Positions 4,867 through 11,741 of a DNA stretch of 12,963 nt are shown in pieces. Source of the DNA: Cyanobacteria bacterium OH_CBB_238 (GTDB taxonomy: Bacteria > Cyanobacteriota > Vampirovibrionia > Gastranaerophilales > Gastranaerophilaceae); the NCBI GenBank assembly GCA_023409995.1, contig JAEYQN010000202.1, forward strand, positions 1 to 12,963. The letters run 5' to 3'. The position numbers and the translations under genes were made by a program. Position 1 is the first letter of the stretch. Each line of letters starts with the position of its first letter. Under the pieces are notes generated by a model. The model was given only the letters and a program-made list of their open reading frames with translations. It was not told the DNA's origin and did no database searches.

Positions 4867-6318
4867 TTATTCAGCTTCTATATCTTTACTTAATTCTGAA
4901 AAATCTTTCAAAACTTTTGCTGCTTTTTTAATTGCATTTATTGTTGCATTGCCTCCAATACAACCACCCTCGCAACACATCACTTCTACTAGGTTTCCCT
5001 CTTGGCATTTTCCATCTTTTGCGAATTTTTTTAGTTGTTTAATGGAGTCTTTTGTTAGGCCGTTTATGTGGAATGGGCAAATTCCTTCATTGTTTTTTGT
5101 TGCTGATTTAACAGCTTCAGCCACACCTCCAGATAAAGCAAAGTTTCTTCCTTGCTTTGAGCTTTCAACATCAAAAGGAGTTTCTCCACATTCTACAACA
5201 TCAATTTGTCTGCCAATAAATAGCGCACCGAGTTCTTCAAAGTTTAAAATATAATCTATATTATCATTAATCATGCCTTCTTTTCTTTTGGCAACGCAAG
5301 GGCTAACAAATACCGTCACTGAATCAGGGTGTTCTTTTTTTGCAATTTCTGCAATGTAGTAAAGAGGAGTTCCTGTGTGAGAAACAAATGGTTTTATTTC
5401 GGGGAGATGTTTTTTTATGAATTCGTTATATCCGGCACAGCACGAGGTTGTCATGAATGCATCGCCCTGTTCCATTCTTTCTTTGAAATCCTTTGCTTCA
5501 TTTTTTGTTGTTATATCTGCTCCTTGTGCTACTTCATATACTTTGCTAAATCCAGCTTTTAACATTGCTGTATTTAGCTGATATATGTTTCCTGGAAATT
5601 GCCCGACTATTGAAGGTGCAACCATTGCTATAACTTTTTTGCCAGCTTTTATTTGTTTTAAAATGTCTATGATTTGGCTTTTTTCATGAACAGCGCCAAA
5701 AGGACAAGATGAAACACACTTACCACAACTGATACATTTGCTAAAATCGATCCTTGCCAACCCATGTTCATTTTTTGCAATGGCATCAACAGGACATGAA
5801 TCCTCACAGGGAACTTTCAGTTTTACTATTGCGTTATATGGGCACACATTCACACACATTTTACAGTTTTTGCATTTTTCTCCATCAATGACAGATTTAT
5901 TGTTAACAAAGTTTATTGCACCAAATTTACATGAACTCTGACAGGGCCTTGCAACACATCCTTGACATAAATCTGTTACATATATTCTACTCGGGACGCA
6001 CCCTTTACATGCGGCTTCTAGGACGGTTAATGGATTTTCTTCTATTTCTTTTCTGTCTAGTGCTTTTTTTGCATAATCTGATAAAAGATCTCTTTCATCA
6101 TCATTTTCAATAGAAAAGCCCAATCCGGCAATGGTTCTATCTCTTAAAATTTCTCTTTCTTTATAGATACAACATCTGTAAGGAACATCACTTCCTTTTG
6201 GTCTCATGTCGTATGGTATTAATCTTGTTTCTCCTTCAAAGTTATCTGAAAAAAATGCTTTAACTATTCTTATTAATATTTCTTTTTTTAAGTGCACAGA
6301 CTGGCTATTATTGTTCAT
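4867..6318 (-). CDS. hydA: [FeFe] hydrogenase, catalytic type with multiple Fe-S domains
   Basis: This 483-aa protein should reversibly reduce protons to H2 with ferredoxin or another low-potential carrier. The Fe-S region holds CxxCx4Cx3C at 118-130, CxxCxxCxxxCP at 149-160, a half motif CxxxCP at 171-176, CxxCxxCxxxCP at 195-206, and an extra CxxC at 104-107. That is 16 Cys, enough for up to four [4Fe-4S] clusters. The H-cluster domain has TSCC at 291-294 (proton-relay C293 and ligand C294), SPC with C341, and MCCEGGC with C449 and C453. It therefore has all four ligands and the catalytic cysteine. L1 reads TSCCAGY and L2 SPCVAKRKE instead of TSCCP and MPC, which places it with the non-group-A (C/D-like) enzymes. 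Its start overlaps the preceding small Fe-S gene by 11 bp. It is the last gene of the operon. Confidence 0.93.
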   Translation of the reverse strand: MNNNSQSVHLKKEILIRIVKAFFSDNFEGETRLIPYDMRPKGSDVPYRCCIYKEREILRDRTIAGLGFSIENDDERDLLSDYAKKALDRKEIEENPLTVLEAACKGCVPSRIYVTDLCQGCVARPCQSSCKFGAINFVNNKSVIDGEKCKNCKMCVNVCPYNAIVKLKVPCEDSCPVDAIAKNEHGLARIDFSKCISCGKCVSSCPFGAVHEKSQIIDILKQIKAGKKVIAMVAPSIVGQFPGNIYQLNTAMLKAGFSKVYEVAQGADITTKNEAKDFKERMEQGDAFMTTSCCAGYNEFIKKHLPEIKPFVSHTGTPLYYIAEIAKKEHPDSVTVFVSPCVAKRKEGMINDNIDYILNFEELGALFIGRQIDVVECGETPFDVESSKQGRNFALSGGVAEAVKSATKNNEGICPFHINGLTKDSIKQLKKFAKDGKCQEGNLVEVMCCEGGCIGGNATINAIKKAAKVLKDFSELSKDIEAE

Positions 6319-6571
6319 TACTAATTTTTCTTTCTATTGCGTTTAAGACTTTTTCAACAGTCGCTTCAACTATTACATCTTCATCTACTTTTACGTAAGG
6401 GGCTCTTGAATATTCCCAATCAATAGAGCAGAGTCCAAGACAAGGGTGTCCGGATACTTCTACGTTTTCTCCAAATTTTTGTGGAACAGTTTCTATTAAT
6501 TCTTGCAAATGCGCTGCTCCCATTACAAAGCAAGTAGTGCCTAAACATACTTTTACATTAATCTTTTTCAT
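6308..6571 (-). CDS. NuoE-like [2Fe-2S] thioredoxin-fold protein
   Basis: This 87-aa protein has the four-cysteine signature of thioredoxin-like [2Fe-2S] ferredoxins: C9 and C14 (VCLGTTCFVMGA), and C44 and C48 (GHPCLGLCSI). It is the C-terminal NuoE/HydC-type domain without the usual N-terminal helical part. It probably passes electrons to or from the hydrogenase encoded directly downstream, with which it overlaps by 11 bp. A strong AAGGAGA ribosome binding site lies in the 11-bp gap after the phosphatase gene. The electron partner (NAD(P)H dehydrogenase, thioredoxin or ferredoxin) is not encoded here; no NuoF-like flavoprotein is in the window. Confidence 0.9.
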   Translation of the reverse strand: MKKINVKVCLGTTCFVMGAAHLQELIETVPQKFGENVEVSGHPCLGLCSIDWEYSRAPYVKVDEDVIVEATVEKVLNAIERKISNEQ

Positions 6572-6582
6572 TTGAGTTCTCC

Positions 6583-7746
6583 TTACATATATTGTACCGT
6601 AATTTTTTTAAAATATTTATCTTCTAATAATGTTGCCATCTTTTTTATAATATTTTTTCTTATTTCTATTTCAATTGGAAGGTTTGGATCATAGTGTGCT
6701 TGGTTAATTTTTGCTCCAACCATAAATAGAATGCAGTCACTATCGAGTAAAAATTTTACAAGTTCACCAGCGGCATCTTTTGGTTGATTTTTATTGCTTT
6801 CTTCGAGATACTCCACAGCTTTTGTAAGGGTTAGAATGCCTTCTGTTATTAGGTCTACTCCGTCCATATATGAACATGAAGGTAAGTTTCCCGATATTTC
6901 TGAGAGATTTGTTGCAACTTCTTTATTCAACTCTCTTGAAATTAAATTTGCTGTTGTACCTCCGCAAATTGCCTTTTTACCCTGAAATTTTTCAAATATT
7001 TTTGCATATTCTTTATCTTTTTCTATATGATAAGGTGGACCGGTAAAAACCAATGATGTTCTTGGTTCTCGACAGAAAAGAACACAGGCGGAGATATCAT
7101 CCTTTGCTTTTCTATCTGTTTCCATATTTTCTGCTTTATTAACAATATATTTTGATAAGTTTGTGCTTGAAATTAATGGATCTTTTTTTATTTTTTCCAA
7201 TACTATTTCTATTAGTCCATCTCGCTTTAGTCCCAGTTTATAGTTAGGAGTACCTAATCCTGATTGCGTTACACCATCAGAACAAAAAATTAGTCTATCA
7301 TTTTTTTCCAGCTTTATATCATAAAGATGCATATGTCTATTAGAAAAGTTTTTTGATGTTATTGTTTTAAAATTTGGTTCCATAATTTTGTTGTCTCTGA
7401 TCCAAATAAATTGAGGATTTCCTTCTTCAACAATCTTAGCTTCACCTTCGTCATTACAATCTATGGCGGAAAAAGTTGAATAACTTATTTTTCTCACTTG
7501 GCATACAGGAAGAGAATTCATTATTGTTTCGCAAGCTTTTTTTATATTACTGCCAGCTTCTACAAATTTCAGAAGCATAGTTGCTGTCATACAGGCTAGA
7601 ATGTTTGCTTTGATTCCACTACCTAATCCGTCTGAAAGCACGGCAATTAATCTACCTTCTTCCGGATATCTCTTTGATAAAAAATAGTCTCCAAACGTGT
7701 TTTGATTGTACTTTTTTTGTTGTGTACAATCGATATCTATAAACAT
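6583..7746 (-). CDS. SpoIIE/PP2C-type protein phosphatase with extra C-terminal domain
   Basis: Residues 1-225 form a PP2C/SpoIIE-type metal-dependent Ser/Thr phosphatase. Metal-binding aspartates are visible at D39 (LSDGLGSGIKA), D157 (FCSDGVTQSG) and D216-D217 (DDISACVLF). Residues 230-387 are an additional domain starting SLVFTGPP, with KKAICGGTTANLISREL (258-274) and MDGVDLITEGILTLTKAVEYLE (294-315). I do not recognise this domain, and it may bind a small ligand. Phosphatases of this kind accompany sensory [FeFe] hydrogenases in known clusters, and the gene shares a TAATG junction with the upstream HydS-like gene, with a GAGGAAA ribosome binding site. The likely role is converting the sensor's H2 or redox state into dephosphorylation of an unknown target. 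No kinase or anti-sigma partner is encoded nearby. Confidence 0.88.
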   Translation of the reverse strand: MFIDIDCTQQKKYNQNTFGDYFLSKRYPEEGRLIAVLSDGLGSGIKANILACMTATMLLKFVEAGSNIKKACETIMNSLPVCQVRKISYSTFSAIDCNDEGEAKIVEEGNPQFIWIRDNKIMEPNFKTITSKNFSNRHMHLYDIKLEKNDRLIFCSDGVTQSGLGTPNYKLGLKRDGLIEIVLEKIKKDPLISSTNLSKYIVNKAENMETDRKAKDDISACVLFCREPRTSLVFTGPPYHIEKDKEYAKIFEKFQGKKAICGGTTANLISRELNKEVATNLSEISGNLPSCSYMDGVDLITEGILTLTKAVEYLEESNKNQPKDAAGELVKFLLDSDCILFMVGAKINQAHYDPNLPIEIEIRKNIIKKMATLLEDKYFKKITVQYM

Positions 7747-9461
7747 TATTCATTTTCCTCTTTATTGTCAAAATCATGGGCGATAGAACTCAGTAATAAT
7801 TCTGTTTCTACCATGTGTTCACCCAGTAGTTTCGCAATATCTTGAACAATTGTTATATTCTTTGAAATTACTTCTTGAGCTTTTTGTGAAATTTTTTCTC
7901 TATTAGTTTCTGCCAAAGTAACATCGGTTATGATCGCTCCAACTATGGCACTTTTTTCTACTGTAAATGCTGTTATGTCGTATAGTTTGTTCTTTACGGG
8001 ATATCTTTCTTTGTGAATATCTTTTCCTGTTTTTAAAGCCTTTTTGAAAATATCAGAAAAGTCTATAATTCTCTCTATTGAGGCACCAACAAGACCATCT
8101 TGCCTTTCTGAGAAAACATCATACATATCGCCGCAGAACATTCTTAAAAAAGCATCGTTAGCTTCAACAACCTTAAGATCCTGATCCACCATAACCATAC
8201 CTGAAGGCATACATCTTAGCATTGCTGCAGCTTTTCTCATTGCTATTTTTCTCATATAAGAAACGCACATTGATGGTTCTGCTTCTCCAGAGATTAATGC
8301 TTTTGCTAGGTCTTTACATGTTGGATACCCACAACCGCCGCAGTTCAATTCATCGGATTCTTTATGTTTTCCTATTTTGTTCATGGCTTTCATTATTTCA
8401 GAAAGAGGGTATTCTAAATTTTCTTGTGGTTGAGCGTTGTATTCTTCTTTTACAACCACAGTCGCTTTTGTGGGAACCTTTTCTCTATATTCAATATTTG
8501 ATAATATGTCTGAGGTTACGGCAACGCCAGGCTTTTTTGTTGCAATGCAGGGGCCAGAAATACAACCTCCAGGGCAAGACAATGCTTCTATAAAAATAGT
8601 TTTTTTAAGTTTTTTTGTAGATAGACCCTTAAGTGATTTTTCAAGTGCATCGATGGTGCTTATGTTTAAAAGTTGTACATCATTTTCAACCCCAACTCTT
8701 TTAATTGTTTCGTTCATTCCCCCTTCAATTGGATATAGTGCGCCTTCATTTGATCTTTCAGGTACAAATTTATATGATTTATCTTCTTTTATTTCTGCGG
8801 GGTCTATAAATTCTTCGGCTATCCAAAATTTTAATTCTTCAAAAGTGAGCGCTACATCTATTAGTTCGGGGTGTTTATCTGATTCATTTTTTTTTGCTAT
8901 ACAAGGACCAATAAACACAACAGAAATATTGTCTCCGTATTTTTCTTTTAACATTTTTGAGTGCGTTAAAGCAGGAGAAGCTATTGGAGTTATATTTTTT
9001 GTAAATTGTGGATTATAAAGTCTGATGTAATCAACAATTACAGGACATGCACTTGATATAAAAAGTTCATTTTTTGCATTTCTTAAGAGTTCGGCTGTTT
9101 TAATTGATACTTCTTGCGCGCCAAGAGCTGTTTCACTTACATCTTTAAAGCCAAGTTTTTTCAATATTCCAATCATTTTAGGAATTGAATATTCAAAAAC
9201 ACCGCTCCAGCTTGGGGCTAGTGAAACATATACTTCTTTTTTTGCCCTAAATAAATTTTTGACTTTTTCAATATCGTATCTTACTCTTTTTGCATTAGCT
9301 GGACAGGTTTTTACACAGTTTCCACAAGCTATACACTTATCACTAATAACGGATGCGTGACCATTTTCTATTTTGATTGCTTTTACGTGACATTCTCTTA
9401 TACATTTATAGCAATCATGGCATTCGTTATTTAAAGTGTATACTGGATACAGTTTATTCAT
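7746..9461 (-). CDS. hydS: HydS-like putative sensory [FeFe] hydrogenase with Fe-S and PAS domains
   Basis: Domain order in 571 aa: a two-cluster ferredoxin domain (C14, C17, C20, C24; C43, C46, C49, C53); an H-cluster domain (70-310); an Fes-type CGGCGYPTC cluster (C374, C377, C382, C399); a PAS domain (about 414-512); and a helical tail (515-571). The H-cluster motifs are SSACP (ligand C139), GPC (C187) and SCPGGC (C296, C300), so all four ligands are kept. The normal proton-relay cysteine is Ala138. Loss of that cysteine is a known feature of sensory HydS-type enzymes, which are poor catalysts. The PAS domain and the neighbouring phosphatase support a signalling role. The gene overlaps its upstream neighbour by 8 bp and its downstream neighbour by 1 bp. 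Calling H2 the ligand is an inference; redox sensing is the alternative. Confidence 0.9.
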   Translation of the reverse strand: MNKLYPVYTLNNECHDCYKCIRECHVKAIKIENGHASVISDKCIACGNCVKTCPANAKRVRYDIEKVKNLFRAKKEVYVSLAPSWSGVFEYSIPKMIGILKKLGFKDVSETALGAQEVSIKTAELLRNAKNELFISSACPVIVDYIRLYNPQFTKNITPIASPALTHSKMLKEKYGDNISVVFIGPCIAKKNESDKHPELIDVALTFEELKFWIAEEFIDPAEIKEDKSYKFVPERSNEGALYPIEGGMNETIKRVGVENDVQLLNISTIDALEKSLKGLSTKKLKKTIFIEALSCPGGCISGPCIATKKPGVAVTSDILSNIEYREKVPTKATVVVKEEYNAQPQENLEYPLSEIMKAMNKIGKHKESDELNCGGCGYPTCKDLAKALISGEAEPSMCVSYMRKIAMRKAAAMLRCMPSGMVMVDQDLKVVEANDAFLRMFCGDMYDVFSERQDGLVGASIERIIDFSDIFKKALKTGKDIHKERYPVKNKLYDITAFTVEKSAIVGAIITDVTLAETNREKISQKAQEVISKNITIVQDIAKLLGEHMVETELLLSSIAHDFDNKEENE

Positions 9462-9681
9462 TTTTTAATATTTTTTCTATAACTTCTTTAGTTACGTTGT
9501 GATATTCTTTTCCATCAACTAATATATTTGGACCTATTGAACATTTGCCTTCGCATCTGGACCCAGAGAGTTCTATTTCTGCTTCTATGTTGTTCTCTTT
9601 TATGTATTGTTCTATAAACTCTAGGTTTTCAGAATTACCTCTGGCAAAGCAGGCACTTCCCATACAGACTGTTATTTTCAT
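9454..9681 (-). CDS. Small [2Fe-2S] thioredoxin-like ferredoxin, first gene of the hydrogenase operon
   Basis: This 75-aa protein carries C6 and C11 (VCMGSACFARGN), and C43 and C47 (SRCEGKCSIGP). This is the Cx4C...Cx3C [2Fe-2S] signature of the thioredoxin-like ferredoxin fold. It is a stripped-down relative of the 87-aa protein later in the operon; two such carriers in one operon suggests one serves the sensor and one the catalytic enzyme. ATG 9681 follows an AAAGGA ribosome binding site at about 10 nt. It lies just before the HydS-like gene and overlaps it by 8 bp. Confidence 0.88.
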   Translation of the reverse strand: MKITVCMGSACFARGNSENLEFIEQYIKENNIEAEIELSGSRCEGKCSIGPNILVDGKEYHNVTKEVIEKILKNE

Positions 9682-9704
9682 TTAACTAGTGTCCTTTTAT
9701 TTTC

Positions 9705-9718
9705 GTGATTATTTTCAC
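9705..9718. promoter_or_regulatory. GTGA-N6-TCAC dyad, operator candidate (proximal)
   Basis: GTGA (9705-9708) and TCAC (9715-9718) flank a 6-bp AT-only spacer. This matches the core of CRP-type, HcpR-type and Rex-type operators. It lies about 25-40 bp upstream of the first hydrogenase-operon start codon, downstream of both promoter candidates, where bound protein would block elongation or initiation. A second dyad of the same form lies 97 bp away. Confidence 0.4.
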
Positions 9719-9781
9719 TAATTAATACTAGTTTAAACAAGAACATAAATCAAACCCTTGATCCTATTGGTTTTGTACGAG

Positions 9782-9810
9782 TTTATATTGAGACATTAAA
9801 TGTGATGCAA
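9782..9810 (-). promoter_or_regulatory. Proximal promoter candidate of the hydrogenase operon
   Basis: Reading the minus strand, TTGCAT (9805-9810) is a -35 box and TATAAA (9782-9787) a -10 box, with the ideal 17-bp spacing. RNA would begin near 9775, giving a leader of about 95 nt. The -35 box lies inside the GTGA-N6-TCAC dyad at 9801-9816, which suggests direct control by the protein that binds there. Confidence 0.5.
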
Positions 9811-9816
9811 CTCACA
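9801..9816. promoter_or_regulatory. TGTGA-N6-TCACA operator candidate (CRP/FNR family or Rex type)
   Basis: TGTGA (9801-9805) and TCACA (9812-9816) are a perfect inverted pair with a 6-bp spacer, extended on the left to AAATGTGA. This equals the CRP consensus core and also fits the TTGTGA-N6-TCACAA form reported for HcpR and Rex-like sites. It overlaps the -35 of the proximal promoter and follows the -10 of the distal one. It could therefore repress either or activate the proximal promoter. No regulator of these families is encoded in the window. Confidence 0.55.
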
Positions 9817-9821
9817 ACAAT

Positions 9822-9850
9822 ATTATACTGTTTTTTGCTATTTTAGTAAA
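9822..9850 (-). promoter_or_regulatory. Distal promoter candidate of the hydrogenase operon
   Basis: On the minus strand TTTACT (9845-9850) and a perfect TATAAT (9822-9827) are separated by 17 bp, just beyond the kup terminator. Transcription would start near 9815, inside the TGTGA-N6-TCACA dyad. Confidence 0.5.
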
Positions 9851-9852
9851 AT

Positions 9853-9876
9853 AAAAAAGAGCATTTGCTCTTTTTT
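9853..9876 (-). terminator. Terminator of kup
   Basis: AAAAAAGAGC (9853-9862) and GCTCTTTTTT (9867-9876) form a perfect 10-bp stem with a 4-nt ATTT loop. On the minus strand the 3' side is a U run. The stem base overlaps the kup stop codon (9875-9877). It isolates kup from the hydrogenase operon. Confidence 0.88.
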
Positions 9877-11689
9877 ATTTGATTCTTATTTGAGTTATAA
9901 CACCATGGATTTTATGTGCAGGTAAGTTGTAAAAGCTTACAAAGGTTGGGGTTACTTTTTTTATTAATGCAAATATATTCCAGAAAATGTTATTTGTCTC
10001 AATATCTTCTACTCCATAAAAGATGACTTTTTCTTTTATGTTTAACTCTTTTAGAACAGATTCAAGCTTAAATACCTGCATATATCCTACGTTTATTTTT
10101 AATAGGGTTAAACCAGTTGTTACTGGTGTTAAATCATATAAAATTCCGTGAGCTTCACTTGTTTTGTTTATTTCTACAAATACATTTTCCGTGTACATTA
10201 TGTTGTTTGTAAACATTGTTTGAACGACGTAAGGTGGTACTTTTTCTATGCCTCTTGAGAAAAATAGAGCGGTGCCTTTAATTTTACTCATATTTGGGTA
10301 TATTTTTTCATACTTTTCTAGGAATGTGTCTTTATTCATTAATACCATAGATTTGTATAGTGCTTTATGTCCTCTTGTGTATAAAAGAATAAGACAGAAT
10401 GGAAATAAAGCAATTATTAATGACCAGAATGCCCCTGTTGGTATTTTTGAGCAGGCAGCTAAAAAGTACGTAGCATCTATTAGAAACAGACCTGCCGCCA
10501 CAAGCGAGTGAAAATATTTTTTTCTTAAGAAAAATATAACGGTTACCATTATTGCTGTTATAGATATTGTTCCTGTTACGGCCAATCCGTATGCAGAGGC
10601 TAGTTTTGCCGATTCTTTGAACATTAAAATAACAATAACAACAAATAGTAACAAGAACCAGTTTGCACTGCTTATATATATTTGAGAGTTTATTTTCTCA
10701 GATGTGTAGTTTACCTTAAATAGTGGCAAAATCCTTGTATTTATTCCTTGGTAGATTATTGAAAAAAGACCACTTATCATTGCTTGAGAGGCAATAATGG
10801 TGGCCAATATACTTGTTATTAAAAACGGTATATATAAAATAGCGTGTTCTGAGAGTATCATTGAAAATAGCAGGTTTTCAACATGGGGATTTTTTATAAG
10901 GAAAGCTCCTTGTCCAAGGTAGTTGATTATTAAAACAGTTCCTACGAAAAACCAAGCTTGAGTTATTGGTTTTCTTCCGAGATGTCCCATGTCGGCGTAT
11001 AAAGCTTCGGCACCTGTTGCACAGAGAATAACTTCGGATAATACAAAGAATCCTGCTAGCCCATGATGAAGCAAAAAGTTTATTCCATAGGCTGGATTAA
11101 AGGCAGAAAGTACTGCTGGAAGCTTTATTATGTATAAAAGACCCGATAAGCCAAGTGCACAAAACCATACAACCATTATTGGTCCAAATATTTTAGAAAC
11201 TTTTTCGGTGCCCCTTTTTTGTATAGAGAAAAGCGAAATAGCTATTATTAATGTAATTGTAACAATTGCTCCGAGCGGTAGGTGACTGAATGGTTTTATG
11301 AATTTTAAACCTTCCACCGCGGATAAAATACTTATTGCTGGTGTTATTACGCTGTCTCCTATTAATAAAGAAATGGCAATATACACTAAAAATGAAAAGA
11401 AAATAGTTGATCTTGTAGACTTCAATAATTTTCGTAATATTTCATTTAATACAATGGCTCCACCTTCTCCGTTTTTACTTAAGCTCATTGCTAACCAAGT
11501 ATATTGGAGTGTTACAACGGTAATAAGTGTCCATATGATTAATGACAAAATACTTAATACGTTTGAAAATGTTACTTGTGTTGTTAAAAATATAACGGTT
11601 AGTGTATAGATTGGGCTGGTTCCGATGTCGCCAAAAACAAGCCCCATAGCTTTAATCATCTCACTTAGTGTGGATTTTATACCTGACAT
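9875..11689 (-). CDS. kup: Kup-family potassium uptake transporter
   Basis: This 604-aa integral membrane protein imports K+, usually by H+ symport. The hallmark GDIGTSPIYTL is at 20-30. About twelve hydrophobic segments fill residues 10-440, including the conserved GDSVITPAISILSAVEGL and CATGAEALYADMGHLGRKPI blocks. The hydrophilic remainder, with FFSRGIEKVPPYVVQTMF, is the family's cytoplasmic C-terminal domain. Length is typical (E. coli Kup is 622 aa). ATG 11689 follows a TAGGAA ribosome binding site. It begins 52 bp after hydE on the same strand. A TATAAT at 11719-11724 in that gap could be a -10 box, though with no good -35, so it may be read from hydE or separately. No link to hydrogen metabolism is evident beyond position. 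Confidence 0.96.
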   Translation of the reverse strand: MSGIKSTLSEMIKAMGLVFGDIGTSPIYTLTVIFLTTQVTFSNVLSILSLIIWTLITVVTLQYTWLAMSLSKNGEGGAIVLNEILRKLLKSTRSTIFFSFLVYIAISLLIGDSVITPAISILSAVEGLKFIKPFSHLPLGAIVTITLIIAISLFSIQKRGTEKVSKIFGPIMVVWFCALGLSGLLYIIKLPAVLSAFNPAYGINFLLHHGLAGFFVLSEVILCATGAEALYADMGHLGRKPITQAWFFVGTVLIINYLGQGAFLIKNPHVENLLFSMILSEHAILYIPFLITSILATIIASQAMISGLFSIIYQGINTRILPLFKVNYTSEKINSQIYISSANWFLLLFVVIVILMFKESAKLASAYGLAVTGTISITAIMVTVIFFLRKKYFHSLVAAGLFLIDATYFLAACSKIPTGAFWSLIIALFPFCLILLYTRGHKALYKSMVLMNKDTFLEKYEKIYPNMSKIKGTALFFSRGIEKVPPYVVQTMFTNNIMYTENVFVEINKTSEAHGILYDLTPVTTGLTLLKINVGYMQVFKLESVLKELNIKEKVIFYGVEDIETNNIFWNIFALIKKVTPTFVSFYNLPAHKIHGVITQIRIK

Positions 11690-11741
11690 TATTTAATTCC
11701 TATAAAAAGTTCTATTTCATTATACATAAAACAAATAAGAA

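Noticed and set aside
8437..9018. 193-codon plus-strand open frame opposite the HydS-like gene
   Set aside because: It is a shadow of the real minus-strand gene, whose cysteine motifs and domain order are unmistakable.
9749..9762. ATCAA-N4-TTGAT dyad downstream of the proximal hydrogenase promoter, at first resembling an FNR box
   Set aside because: The FNR consensus is TTGAT-N4-ATCAA; here the half-sites point the other way. It may form only a small leader hairpin.
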